From an uncultured Flavobacteriales bacterium (lineage in GTDB: Bacteria > Bacteroidota > Bacteroidia > Flavobacteriales_D > Crocinitomicaceae), in the NCBI GenBank assembly GCA_903823565.1, contig CAIJTF010000078.1, forward strand, positions 1 to 37,599: a stretch of DNA of 37,599 nucleotides, in the 5' to 3' direction. Position numbers and translations under genes: made by a program. The notes beneath the pieces were generated by a model, which was given only the letters and a program-made list of their open reading frames with translations, was not told the origin of the DNA and did no database searches. Shown one piece after another: positions 1 through 7,231 of the stretch (the first letter of the stretch is position 1; each line of letters begins with the position of its first letter).

Positions 1-68
1 CAGGGGTTTATATAATCATCCTTGAAAATGAAGCTTTATCGGTAAAAAAACGAGTGGTTATTGAGTAG
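1..68 (+). CDS. C-terminal end of a T9SS-secreted protein (partial, 5' end outside window)
   Basis: Reading from base 3, an open frame of 21 codons ends at the TAG at 66-68. The peptide contains GVYIIILENEAL followed by VKKRVVIE. The pattern GxYxI...KRxVI is the last strand of the type A T9SS sorting domain that directs proteins to the outer membrane and cell surface in Bacteroidota. Nothing can be said about the passenger because it lies to the left of the window. The match is short, but the frame, the stop and the ending agree with the family. Confidence 0.6.
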   Translation, partial: GVYIIILENEALSVKKRVVIE

Positions 69-102
69 TGAACTTTTAAAACACTCTCATACTCGGGAGC
101 AT

Positions 103-426
103 ATGAAAACATATTTAACGATCATTCTACTCTTGCCTTTTTTTCCCTTTACACAATCCATTCTTACAATCGTGGATTCATTGAACCGATCTCCACTCGA
201 ACACGTGGCTATCTACAATTCAAATCAAGAATTGATTGGAGTGAGCAACAAACAGGGTACATTTTCATTTAATGAAAAAAGCTTCCCAATGATTTTCACT
301 TGCTATCGCTACCATCCGAAGATAATCAATAAGATAACAGATACTGTCTACATGGCTCCACAAGGCAAAATGGCTAAGGAAGTAGTGGTTGGGCAATTCG
401 ACCTGGCTTTTTGCTACGCACCCTGA
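103..426 (+). CDS. small secreted protein, carboxypeptidase-regulatory-like fold, probably truncated
   Basis: The start is taken at the ATG at 103 (MKTYLTIILLL), which gives 107 residues with a clear signal peptide; a TTG at 61 in the same frame overlaps the previous gene and is less likely. After the signal peptide the sequence ILTIVDSLNRSPLEHVAIYN and then GVSNKQGTFSF resembles the beta-sandwich CarboxypepD_reg-like domain found at the N terminus of many Bacteroidota outer-membrane proteins. The frame ends in CYAP and a TGA that belong to a REP palindrome starting at 419, so the C terminus looks cut off by the repeat. The function is unknown. It may be a decayed fragment of a longer protein. 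Confidence 0.5.
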   Translation: MKTYLTIILLLPFFPFTQSILTIVDSLNRSPLEHVAIYNSNQELIGVSNKQGTFSFNEKSFPMIFTCYRYHPKIINKITDTVYMAPQGKMAKEVVVGQFDLAFCYAP

Positions 427-457
427 GTGCTCGCTTTTGCGAGCGTATCGAAGGGTG
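419..457. repeat. REP-type palindrome, copy 1
   Basis: The outer stem is CACCCT with AGGGTG, and the inner stem GCTCGC pairs with GCGAGC around a TTTT loop. The unpaired GAGT on the left and GTATCGA on the right match copies 2 and 3 and give the element a direction. It starts inside the last codons of the gene at 103-426 and supplies its stop codon. Confidence 0.75.
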
Positions 458-739
458 TGGTAAAAAAGTAGAGGAAATGGTGCCCAAGCCTTTGTTCGTC
501 GCTCTTACTAGTAAAACAGTCGCTCAGAAATTACCTGCCTACTTGATACATTTTTCCATCTTGTAAGGAACCCAATTAAATATGAAGAAGCATTCTTTTT
601 TTACTTAATTTACTACCCTTAGGCAGGAAAATATTCGTTCCTATGTTTGCATAACTTTTATGTAAGGAAAATGAAATTCTGTTAATACTTTTTTAATGGT
701 AAATTCGAAATGCTACCCAGTAAAAAAATGGATCTAATA
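427..739. other. intergenic region
   Basis: Apart from the REP palindrome at its left end no coding sequence is convincing here. A TATGTTTG at 642-649 fits the Bacteroidota -7 element TAnnTTTG and could serve the T9SS gene at 740, but no upstream TTG element at the usual distance is visible, so it is not called as a promoter. Confidence 0.4.
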
Positions 740-1987
740 ATGAAAAATGTTATTCTATTCTTCGCATTGCTATTTTCCAAATTCGGACAAGCACAAAATT
801 GGCATACTTATCACACCAGTTTATTTCATCCTTATTTTTTTTGGCATTCATATGGATATCCACACAAACAATTCAAGATCAATCCATACGACAACACTAT
901 CTGGTTTGCACATAAAACGGAAATTTTTCGCCTGGCAAACAATGGACAATTTACTGATTTCAATGAAAACAATGAACCTGTTTTACAAGGTTATTATGCG
1001 TTTGAAGACATCACGTTTACGCCAACAAGAACGGTGCTAATTGATCGTTATTTTGGCTTAGTCAATTACGATGGCTCCAACTGGAGTACCATTCCAAATG
1101 GTGTAGATGGCGTTCATTTATCTTCAGATGGTGATACCATTTGGTGTGCTCGAATAAATGAAAATTACTTGGTAAATCATCCGCAAGGTTCTCAATTAGG
1201 CAATGTTAGTTATCTGAGAAGGATCGAATCCAAAAACGGAAATCATTGGGCAACTTCAGGAGTTGACCAAGGTGCTTTATTTCATTTTCAAAATGGAATG
1301 CCAACCATGTACAATGCAGACACCATTCCATTCATGCTTGAAAATCAAACGTATCACATGAAATTTTCTAAATATTCAGACACCCTTTATAAATCAGGGG
1401 ACTTAGGTATTTCATTGGCACTGGGTAATTCATTCGTTGATACGATAACGCCACATAACTCAATCAACATGCCCGCAGACCTGATTGTTAAAGAATTTGA
1501 AATTGACAAAAACAATAATATCTGGGCGGTTTTTGGCGAATTTGGCATTTTGAATCCACCGAAAAAAATCGGTTTTCTAAATCGCAACCTCAAAACCTGG
1601 ACAATTTATAATGATCAGAATACACCGATTGTATTTACTGATGGTGTTGGGATAGAACTAGATACCTTGGGGAATTTATGGGTAGTGAATAAACAATTAC
1701 TCCATGTTTTCACGACAGGAATTGAACCTGCTTGGTTAGGCGTTTCTGAATTGGCTAACGATAATTCCTCAATTGTAATATATCCAAACCCGACCAGTCA
1801 ACAGGTCACTGTAACATGGACAACCAAAGACGCTTCTTGCATCGAAATCTTTACCCTACACGGAAAGCTGGTAGAACGCATTCCCATTCATGAACCCAAG
1901 GCTCAAACCCTCGATGTTAGCGGCCTATCGCCGGGCATGTACCTAATCCGTGTTGGAGAACAAACGCAATGCTTGCATAAAGAGTAA
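740..1987 (+). CDS. T9SS-secreted protein with propeller-like N-terminal region
   Basis: The start is taken at the ATG at 740 (MKNVILFFALLFSK), giving 415 residues with a signal peptide ending near GQAQ; the ATG at 710 would add ten polar residues before it. Repeated short motifs such as NTIWFAHK, DTIWCAR, NNIWAVFG and GNLWVVNK look like blades of the two-component-regulator type beta-propeller. The last 70 residues are a type A T9SS sorting domain: YPNPTSQQ at its start, then LHGKLVERI, LSPGMYLIRVG and the tail CLHKE. It is therefore expected to cross the outer membrane through T9SS and be attached to or released from the surface. The 3' end is almost identical to that of the gene at 3328, which indicates recent copying. 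The ligand or substrate is unknown. Confidence 0.75.
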   Translation: MKNVILFFALLFSKFGQAQNWHTYHTSLFHPYFFWHSYGYPHKQFKINPYDNTIWFAHKTEIFRLANNGQFTDFNENNEPVLQGYYAFEDITFTPTRTVLIDRYFGLVNYDGSNWSTIPNGVDGVHLSSDGDTIWCARINENYLVNHPQGSQLGNVSYLRRIESKNGNHWATSGVDQGALFHFQNGMPTMYNADTIPFMLENQTYHMKFSKYSDTLYKSGDLGISLALGNSFVDTITPHNSINMPADLIVKEFEIDKNNNIWAVFGEFGILNPPKKIGFLNRNLKTWTIYNDQNTPIVFTDGVGIELDTLGNLWVVNKQLLHVFTTGIEPAWLGVSELANDNSSIVIYPNPTSQQVTVTWTTKDASCIEIFTLHGKLVERIPIHEPKAQTLDVSGLSPGMYLIRVGEQTQCLHKE

Positions 1988-2076
1988 GCTTACACGCCTA
2001 CTTTTTCCACTTACCCTGAGTAGTCCGCCTGCGGCGAACGTATCGAAGGGTGAGTAGAAAAGCAAAAAATCTACGC
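1781..2076. repeat. long direct repeat, copy A (T9SS sorting domain plus 3' flank)
   Basis: From TATCCAAACCCGACC to CAAAAAATCTACGC this stretch matches 4396-4685, with about a dozen substitutions before the stop codon. The match continues about 25 bases past the stop, is interrupted where each copy carries a REP palindrome in opposite orientation, and resumes with AGCAAAAAATCTACGC. Because it includes non-coding flank, it reflects DNA duplication or conversion rather than protein convergence. Confidence 0.85.
2013..2051. repeat. REP-type palindrome, copy 2
   Basis: The outer stem ACCCT pairs with AGGGT; GAGTAGTCC lies on the left side and CGTATCGA on the right. The inner part has CCGC and GCGG around a short loop. 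It sits in the non-coding tail of repeat copy A, 25 bases after the stop of the T9SS gene, and could also end transcription. Confidence 0.75.
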
Positions 2077-2214
2077 GACGGGTCTATACTTTCTTTTGTC
2101 TTGATGTTTTAGGGTGATATTTTTTCGTTTCTTTCGTTATCAGGACAAAGGAAGAACACTAAAACAAAGATTTTTACCTCTACTTTTTTTCCGCAAAAAA
2201 GTAGCAAAAAGCTC

Positions 2215-2362
2215 GGTGCAGGGTTTAAGGAACGGCACTCCACTCCTGAAAACTGACCATTTCGGTGATCCTTCGGCTTCCTCATGGTTTACTGACGCTC
2301 GTAACCTCGGTCAGCACAAGCCCAGTTTTCAGTTCGCTATACTTGTCCCTTAAACATGCACC
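2215..2362. repeat. large imperfect inverted repeat
   Basis: GGTGCA and GTTTAAGG on the left (2215-2230) pair with CCTTAAAC and TGCACC on the right (2349-2362). Inside these, CTGAAAACTG at 2246-2255 pairs with CAGTTTTCAG at 2323-2332. The arms are about 40 bases each around a centre near 2289. No transposase is present in the window. It could be a non-autonomous element or a structured intergenic repeat. Confidence 0.65.
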
Positions 2363-2381
2363 AAAGGCAAATAGTTCTAGT

Positions 2382-2438
2382 AACCACCTTCGGACCCTGA
2401 GTAGTCCGAAGGACATATCGAAGGGTGCGAAGGTGGTT
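2382..2438. repeat. REP-type palindrome, copy 3, with extended outer stem
   Basis: The core 2394-2426 has ACCCTGAGTAGTCC, a GAA loop, GGAC and ATATCGAAGGGT. Around it, AACCACCTTCG (2382-2392) pairs with CGAAGGTGGTT (2428-2438), so the whole element can fold as one long hairpin. Confidence 0.8.
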
Positions 2439-2559
2439 GCCACAAAAGCTTCAATTGCCTTTGATGGAAATTAAGATTTAATAAATCGTTAATTACGCTG
2501 CACTACCCCTCCACAATTTGACCTGCGTTTAGTTTACTGTAACCTTTAAACGTGAGATC

Positions 2560-3129
2560 ATGAAAATGAAATCCATTTACCTACTACTTCTGCTCAGTTT
2601 AAGCTTATTGGCTTGTAAGAAAACCACCCACTGTCCAACACCATCCTATTATACTACAAAAGGAAACCTACTTGTATTGCAGTTAGGCGAACGCTTCGAC
2701 GGGGCCTACGAATATGATTTAGCCTCTACCTCATTAAACAACGATTCTTTACCCTTAAGCTTTGAATCCTACCTGGGTCCCCAAGGCGACGTAACGAACT
2801 TACGGGTTTTACCGAACCCTGTCCCGATTTTCCAGCTTTTCGCCAATACCATCCAATGGAATACCCCGGTGATTGATCCTACCAAACTTCAGCAACTGCC
2901 CGTTTCATATCCCTTAGATACGTCTACAATTCAAGTCTTTGGAAACCCGGGAAATCCGAATTACCCTCACCTCTGGGAGAAAATTTCCAAGCTTGACATC
3001 GTGCATACCTATCGAAAAGCCAATCCGAATGCTCCTGTAACGGTAATGAAATTGATTACCACCAGCTATAATCCAGAATTAGGCTTTAGCGTTCCTTCCA
3101 CAAAACACCTGATTTTTTTAGTAAGGTAA
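2560..3129 (+). CDS. lipoprotein of unknown function
   Basis: The 189-residue product begins with two lysines and a hydrophobic stretch and has a lipobox LLAC with the cysteine at position 19, followed by KK. It is therefore an exported lipoprotein, probably in the outer membrane. The mature part has no domain I recognise; it contains short segments such as GNLLVLQLGERFDG and ends in HLIFLVR, suggesting beta structure. A second ATG two codons in is equally possible as the start. Immediately after its TAA lies a 45-base relic of the 3' end of mtnA in antisense, which suggests that this gene once stood tail to tail with mtnA. It has no visible partner gene. Confidence 0.65.
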   Translation: MKMKSIYLLLLLSLSLLACKKTTHCPTPSYYTTKGNLLVLQLGERFDGAYEYDLASTSLNNDSLPLSFESYLGPQGDVTNLRVLPNPVPIFQLFANTIQWNTPVIDPTKLQQLPVSYPLDTSTIQVFGNPGNPNYPHLWEKISKLDIVHTYRKANPNAPVTVMKLITTSYNPELGFSVPSTKHLIFLVR

Positions 3130-3175
3130 GTATCAAAACTATTTCTCCAAATCCCCGAACATGGCCATGATGTGT
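3128..3175 (-). pseudogene. relic of the mtnA 3' end
   Basis: On the minus strand this stretch reads as the last residues MAMFGDLEK and a stop, the same as the end of the intact mtnA at 4832. The 31 bases 3135-3165 are identical to 4828-4858, with two differences in the next seven bases. Beyond about 3175 the similarity is lost. It is either the scar of a duplication or the outer copy of a direct repeat made by an insertion. Confidence 0.7.
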
Positions 3176-3327
3176 ACTCCTTGCAAAAAAACCTGTTTAT
3201 ATACACGAGTTTAGATATTCTTAGGATTTGTAATTAAATATTAAATTATTATATTTATGTATTGTTTGAGGAGTTGTATGGCCACAAAATCAAACACTTA
3301 CAGTTTTAAGAATATAACTATTAAGCT

Positions 3328-4602
3328 ATGAAACAATTTATATGTCTTTTATTTTTTAGTAACATGTTATATGCTCAATGGAGCCCTGTGAAAACATTTA
3401 ATACTCTGGGGCCACTTACCGCTATACAAGATTGGGATTTTTACAGCGAACAAAAAGGATACCTTATTTCAGCGTCAAATGGCGGAAGTTACTCTTCATT
3501 TTACCGCACAACAGATGGCGGAATTACTTGGGATTCCTCAACCACTCTTAATCATAGGTATTATTGTATTAATGCTGTTTCTGATCAAATCATTTATGCC
3601 GCTGGGATATTATATAATGTAAATAACAATCAAAACTTTTACATCTGCCGTTCATTAGATGGCGGACAAACATGGTTTGAGTTTGAAATTTTAAATACGT
3701 TTGGTGGATTGAGTAAAAAATGTTTGGCTTTTCAAAACGACAGCACTGGTATTTTCAGTAGTCCATCAGGTATGTATTACACGAATGACTATGGTGCCAA
3801 TTGGACTTTGTTGAGCAACAACACAGGGAAATTTGCTATCAATTTAGGCTCGGAAGTTGCTTCTTTGTACAACAATGATCTGTATCTAACGGATGTAAAC
3901 TCGCTATCCGTTCAGACAAACATCATCGATTGCTATGGGATAGGAGATGTTATATTTGCGAATTCTTATGGCGATACCCTGATTAGAAATAACTGGTGTA
4001 ATGATGGTTCAGGAGGAATAATGTTCAACTCACTTACCATTTCTGAACTTGGGGGAAACACCTCTATATTTCACTTCATGGAGAATGCAATTGGTGCTGT
4101 TGCCGTCAATGCCAGCGGGATTTACGCTTCAAGCGGTAGACCATTGCGCAGCATGGACGGAGGTCAAAGTTTTTTCAAGCAAGATTGCACCTTGCCAGGT
4201 GATTCAATACTTAAGTTTTTTAAATTTGATTTTATCGATAACAGCATCGCCTACGCACTTGCTCTAAATTTAGATTCAGGATTTTTTAAGTTACTCAAAA
4301 CTACAAACGCTGGAGGCATCACCACGAATTATATCACTCAACCGCTGCAAAACGTTGGTTTAACAACCGAAGTCGATAAACCATCCCTTCTGGTTTATCC
4401 CAACCCGACCAGTCAACAGCTCACCGTCGCATGGACATCCAAAGACGCTTCTTGCATTGAAATCTTTACCCTACACGGTAAGCTGGTAGAACGCATTCCC
4501 ATACATGAACCCAAGGCTCAAACCCTCGATGTTAGCGCCCTTTCGCCGGGCATGTACCTAATCCGTGTTGGAGAACAAACGCAATGCTTGCATAAAGAGT
4601 AA
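3328..4602 (+). CDS. T9SS-secreted protein with BNR/Asp-box-like repeats
   Basis: The 424-residue product starts with a signal peptide ending near MLYAQ. Repeats of the form TTDGGITWDSS, SLDGGQTWFEF, TNDYGANWTLL and SMDGGQSFF are Asp-box (BNR) or YCF48-like beta-propeller hairpins, spaced roughly 40 to 120 residues apart, as in sialidase-fold and photosystem-assembly-like propellers. The C terminus is a type A T9SS sorting domain with YPNPTSQQ, LHGKLVERI and LSPGMYLIRVG, nearly identical to that of the gene at 740. The passenger parts of the two genes are not alike, so only the sorting cassette was shared. Enzymatic activity is not implied by the repeats alone. The gene lies between two copies of the mtnA end. 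Confidence 0.75.
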   Translation: MKQFICLLFFSNMLYAQWSPVKTFNTLGPLTAIQDWDFYSEQKGYLISASNGGSYSSFYRTTDGGITWDSSTTLNHRYYCINAVSDQIIYAAGILYNVNNNQNFYICRSLDGGQTWFEFEILNTFGGLSKKCLAFQNDSTGIFSSPSGMYYTNDYGANWTLLSNNTGKFAINLGSEVASLYNNDLYLTDVNSLSVQTNIIDCYGIGDVIFANSYGDTLIRNNWCNDGSGGIMFNSLTISELGGNTSIFHFMENAIGAVAVNASGIYASSGRPLRSMDGGQSFFKQDCTLPGDSILKFFKFDFIDNSIAYALALNLDSGFFKLLKTTNAGGITTNYITQPLQNVGLTTEVDKPSLLVYPNPTSQQLTVAWTSKDASCIEIFTLHGKLVERIPIHEPKAQTLDVSALSPGMYLIRVGEQTQCLHKE

Positions 4603-4685
4603 GCTTACACGCCTAGTTTTTCCACTTACACTTCGATACGTCCTTCGGACTACTCAGTGTCCGTGGAAAAGCAAAAAATCTACGC
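4396..4685. repeat. long direct repeat, copy B (T9SS sorting domain plus 3' flank)
   Basis: This is the partner of 1781-2076. It runs from TATCCCAACCCGACC through the stop codon and AAGCTTACACGCCTA to GCAAAAAATCTACGC. Where copy A has its REP palindrome, this copy has one in the opposite orientation with a different outer stem. Confidence 0.85.
4628..4660. repeat. REP-type palindrome, copy 4, inverted, with a covarying stem
   Basis: Read on the minus strand it has ACACTGAGTAGTCC, a GAA loop, GGAC and GTATCGAAGTGT, the same consensus as copies 2 and 3. The outer stem is ACACT with AGTGT instead of ACCCT with AGGGT: both sides changed together, which argues that the hairpin is maintained. Confidence 0.8.
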
Positions 4686-4716
4686 ATTGGATTGCCGTTC
4701 GATTTGGTCACCCTCC

Positions 4717-4774
4717 TCTGACTGAGTCTGATACTCGTCAGAGTCGTCAAACTTTATCCTCCCTCAAGGGAGGA
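4717..4774. terminator. two hairpins between converging genes
   Basis: TCTGAC pairs with GTCAGA and GAGT with ACTC at 4717-4742. TCCTCCCT pairs perfectly with AGGGAGGA at 4757-4774, followed by GAAAATAAT. Lying between the plus-strand T9SS gene and the minus-strand mtnA, they could stop transcription in either direction. The T-tract expected of a classical terminator is weak, so this is tentative. Confidence 0.35.
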
Positions 4775-4819
4775 AGAAAATAATAGAAATAGGGTGTAAA
4801 TTTAAAGCTAAATTAAACT

Positions 4820-4866
4820 AAGCATCCAAAACTATTTCTCCAAATCCCCGAACATGGCAATAATGG
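4820..4866. repeat. direct repeat over the intact mtnA end
   Basis: AAGCATCCAAAACTATTTC and the following bases match 3128-3172, including 31 identical bases. The part from 4832 onward codes for the last residues of MtnA. See the relic at 3128. Confidence 0.75.
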
Positions 4867-5920
4867 CTGCTTCGTTGGGCGCGCAAACGCCACGTTCGGT
4901 GATTAAACCCGTAACCAAACGTGCTGGGGTAACATCAAAGCCGTGATTAACGGCTTGCGTAGTTTCTGGACAGATTAATACAGGTTCTATGGCTCCCGCA
5001 GCACTCTTGCCAATCACATAGCGCACCTCGTCTTGGTTTCGTTCCTCGATCGGAATTTCTTTCAATCCATCGCGCACCGATAAATCCAAGGTGGTCGACG
5101 GTAAGGCTACATAAAACGGGATTTTATTATCGTGCGCTGCTAAGGCTTTCAGGTAGGTTCCAATTTTATTGGCTACATCGCCATGCCGCGTCGTACGGTC
5201 GGTTCCTACAATAACCATGTCCACCATGTCGTGTTGCATTAAATGCCCGCCCGCATTGTCCACGATTAAGGTGTGCGGAATTCCGTGCCGTGTAAGTTCA
5301 TAAGCCGTTAAGTTAGCTCCTTGATTGCGCGGTCGTGTTTCGTCCACATACACATGAACGTCAAGTCCTTTTTGTTTCGCCTGGTAAATCGGAGAGGTAA
5401 CGGTACCCCATTCAATGCAACCCAACATGCCCGCGTTGCAGTGGGTTAATATGTTAATCCGTTGACCTGGCTTTATAGCGGCAAGGGCTTCGATGATGGG
5501 CAACCCATGCACTCCAATGTTGCGGCAGGTTTCTACGTCTTGTTCTACAATGGCTTGGGCTTCGTTCCAGGCAGTTTCTACCAAATTCTCGGCCCCTTCC
5601 AAGCGCGCTTTCATACGGTTCAAGGCCCAGAATAGGTTTACGGCCGTCGGACGTGAATTGGCCAAGGCCTCAAAAGCTTGATCCATAAAAGATAGGTCGT
5701 GATTTTCTTCAACACAGGTACGAGCCGCTAAATAAATTCCATAGGCTGCTGTGGCTCCAATTAAAGGGGCACCGCGAACAATCATGTCTTTTATGGCCGT
5801 TTCCGCCTCTTGATAGCTGTGCAGTTTTACCACCACCCATTCGTGGGGTAAAAACCGTTGATCAATTACTTCCACATACCGATCTGCGGTCGGCCAAATG
5901 GTACGAAATGGACTAGCCAC
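4832..5920 (-). CDS. mtnA: S-methyl-5-thioribose-1-phosphate isomerase
   Basis: The enzyme converts methylthioribose-1-phosphate to methylthioribulose-1-phosphate in the methionine salvage pathway that recycles methylthioadenosine. The 362 residues have the family signatures MIVRGAPLIGATAAYG (46-61), ILTHCNAGMLG with the catalytic cysteine at 161, and VGTDRTTRHGDVANKIGTY with the catalytic aspartate at 241. The length is normal. The codon at 5920 is GTG, three bases after the metK stop; no ATG lies upstream before that stop, so GTG is taken as the start. It is co-transcribed with metK, which makes functional sense because metK produces SAM and mtnA recycles its thioether by-product. Other salvage genes are not in the window. 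Confidence 0.93.
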   Translation of the reverse strand: MASPFRTIWPTADRYVEVIDQRFLPHEWVVVKLHSYQEAETAIKDMIVRGAPLIGATAAYGIYLAARTCVEENHDLSFMDQAFEALANSRPTAVNLFWALNRMKARLEGAENLVETAWNEAQAIVEQDVETCRNIGVHGLPIIEALAAIKPGQRINILTHCNAGMLGCIEWGTVTSPIYQAKQKGLDVHVYVDETRPRNQGANLTAYELTRHGIPHTLIVDNAGGHLMQHDMVDMVIVGTDRTTRHGDVANKIGTYLKALAAHDNKIPFYVALPSTTLDLSVRDGLKEIPIEERNQDEVRYVIGKSAAGAIEPVLICPETTQAVNHGFDVTPARLVTGLITERGVCAPNEAAIIAMFGDLEK

Positions 5921-5923
5921 CTG

Positions 5924-7180
5924 TTAGAGGTTAAATGCCGCTTTGATTCGGTCTACGTAATCTAGATTTTCCCAAGTAAACAATTCCACTTCAATGGATT
6001 TCTTTTCACCATTAGGTGCTTCAAATACCTTGATTTTCTTTTCATAATCACGTCCCATGTGACCATAAGAAGCGGTTTCTGAATAAATCGGGTTTCTTAG
6101 TTTTAGTCGCTGCTCAATGTAGTATGGACGCATGTCGAAAATACCTTCAATCTTTTTAGCGATTTCCCCGTCGGTCATGTCTACCTTGGACGTTCCGTAG
6201 GTTTCGATGAACAAGCCACACGGTTTAGCAACCCCAATGGCGTAAGACACTTGCACTAATACCTCATCGCACAATCCGGCGGCTACCATGTTTTTTGCAA
6301 TGTGACGAGTAGCATAAGCTGCAGAGCGGTCTACCTTGGATGGATCTTTTCCTGAAAAGGCACCACCACCGTGCGCTCCTTTACCTCCGTAGGTGTCCAC
6401 AATGATTTTTCTTCCGGTTAAACCCGTATCTCCGTGCGGTCCACCAATCACAAATTTACCGGTCGGGTTGATGTGATAGGTAATTTGATCGTTGAATAGT
6501 TTTTGTAATTCTGGCTTCAATTTCGCTTTGACGCGAGGAATCACGATTTCAATAATGTCTTTTTTAATTTTTGCCAACATCGTGGCTTCCTCAGCAAAAT
6601 CATCGTGTTGGGTAGAAACCACAATCGTATCGATGCGTTGAGGTACATTGTCATCGCTGTATTCGATGGTAACCTGTGACTTAGCGTCTGGACGTAAATA
6701 CGGAATGAGTTGCCCTTCTGTATTACGGATTAAGGACATTTCTTGTAAAATCTTGTGCGCCAAATCCAAGGCCAACGGCATGTAGTTGTCTGTTTCTTTA
6801 GTGGCATATCCAAACATCATCCCTTGGTCACCCGCTCCTTGATCTTCCGGATTGGTACGTTCAACCCCTTGATTGATATCCGAGGATTGCTCATGAATCG
6901 CCGAGAAAATACCACAAGAGTTCGCATCAAACATGTACTCCGATTTCGTGTATCCAATTTTTTGAATGGTTTCACGCGCAATTTTTTGAACATCAAGGTA
7001 AACATTAGTTTTAACCTCGCCCGCCAATACCACTTGACCCGTTGTAACCAACGTTTCACACGCCACTTTCGATGTGGGGTCAAAGGCCATAAAATGATCA
7101 ATCAACGCATCAGAAATTTGATCCGCCACTTTATCTGGATGACCTTCTGAAACCGATTCGGAAGTAAATAAGTATGCCAT
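5924..7180 (-). CDS. metK: S-adenosylmethionine synthetase
   Basis: The enzyme makes SAM from methionine and ATP in the cytoplasm. The 418-residue product begins [19 protein letters not shown], with the GHPDK ATP/Mg loop at 13-17, then [12 protein letters not shown], then the glycine-rich signature [19 protein letters not shown]. All three domains of the family are present and the length is somewhat longer than the E. coli enzyme, as is common in Bacteroidota. The ATG at 7180 follows a TATTTTTG promoter element by 18 bases. It heads the metK-mtnA operon. Confidence 0.97.
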   Translation of the reverse strand: MAYLFTSESVSEGHPDKVADQISDALIDHFMAFDPTSKVACETLVTTGQVVLAGEVKTNVYLDVQKIARETIQKIGYTKSEYMFDANSCGIFSAIHEQSSDINQGVERTNPEDQGAGDQGMMFGYATKETDNYMPLALDLAHKILQEMSLIRNTEGQLIPYLRPDAKSQVTIEYSDDNVPQRIDTIVVSTQHDDFAEEATMLAKIKKDIIEIVIPRVKAKLKPELQKLFNDQITYHINPTGKFVIGGPHGDTGLTGRKIIVDTYGGKGAHGGGAFSGKDPSKVDRSAAYATRHIAKNMVAAGLCDEVLVQVSYAIGVAKPCGLFIETYGTSKVDMTDGEIAKKIEGIFDMRPYYIEQRLKLRNPIYSETASYGHMGRDYEKKIKVFEAPNGEKKSIEVELFTWENLDYVDRIKAAFNL

Positions 7181-7198
7181 TTAAAAAAATTTAGAGTG

Positions 7199-7206
7199 CA
7201 AAAATA
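7199..7206 (-). promoter_or_regulatory. probable -7 element of the metK promoter
   Basis: On the minus strand the bases read TATTTTTG, a full match to TAnnTTTG, ending 18 bases before the metK ATG in a 51-base gap after paaH. No clear -33 TTG is seen at the usual distance. Confidence 0.5.
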
Positions 7207-7231
7207 AGGAAAATCGTTGAATTTTTTGCGC

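Larger units (their letters stand above)
1988..2559. other. intergenic repeat-rich region without a supported gene
   Basis: The 570 bases hold two REP palindromes and a large imperfect inverted repeat. Two short open frames exist here but lie inside the inverted repeat, have no signal peptide or recognisable motif, and overlap one another, so no gene is called. A stretch at 2183-2210 with CGCAAAAAAGTAGCAAAAA resembles, from memory, a sequence found repeatedly between genes in Bacteroidota. That recollection is unverified. Confidence 0.5.

Noticed and set aside
2114-2474. Two overlapping short open frames (79 and 69 codons)
   Set aside because: They lie inside the inverted repeat and REP copy 3, overlap one another and show no signal peptide, domain or start context; most likely non-coding repeat.
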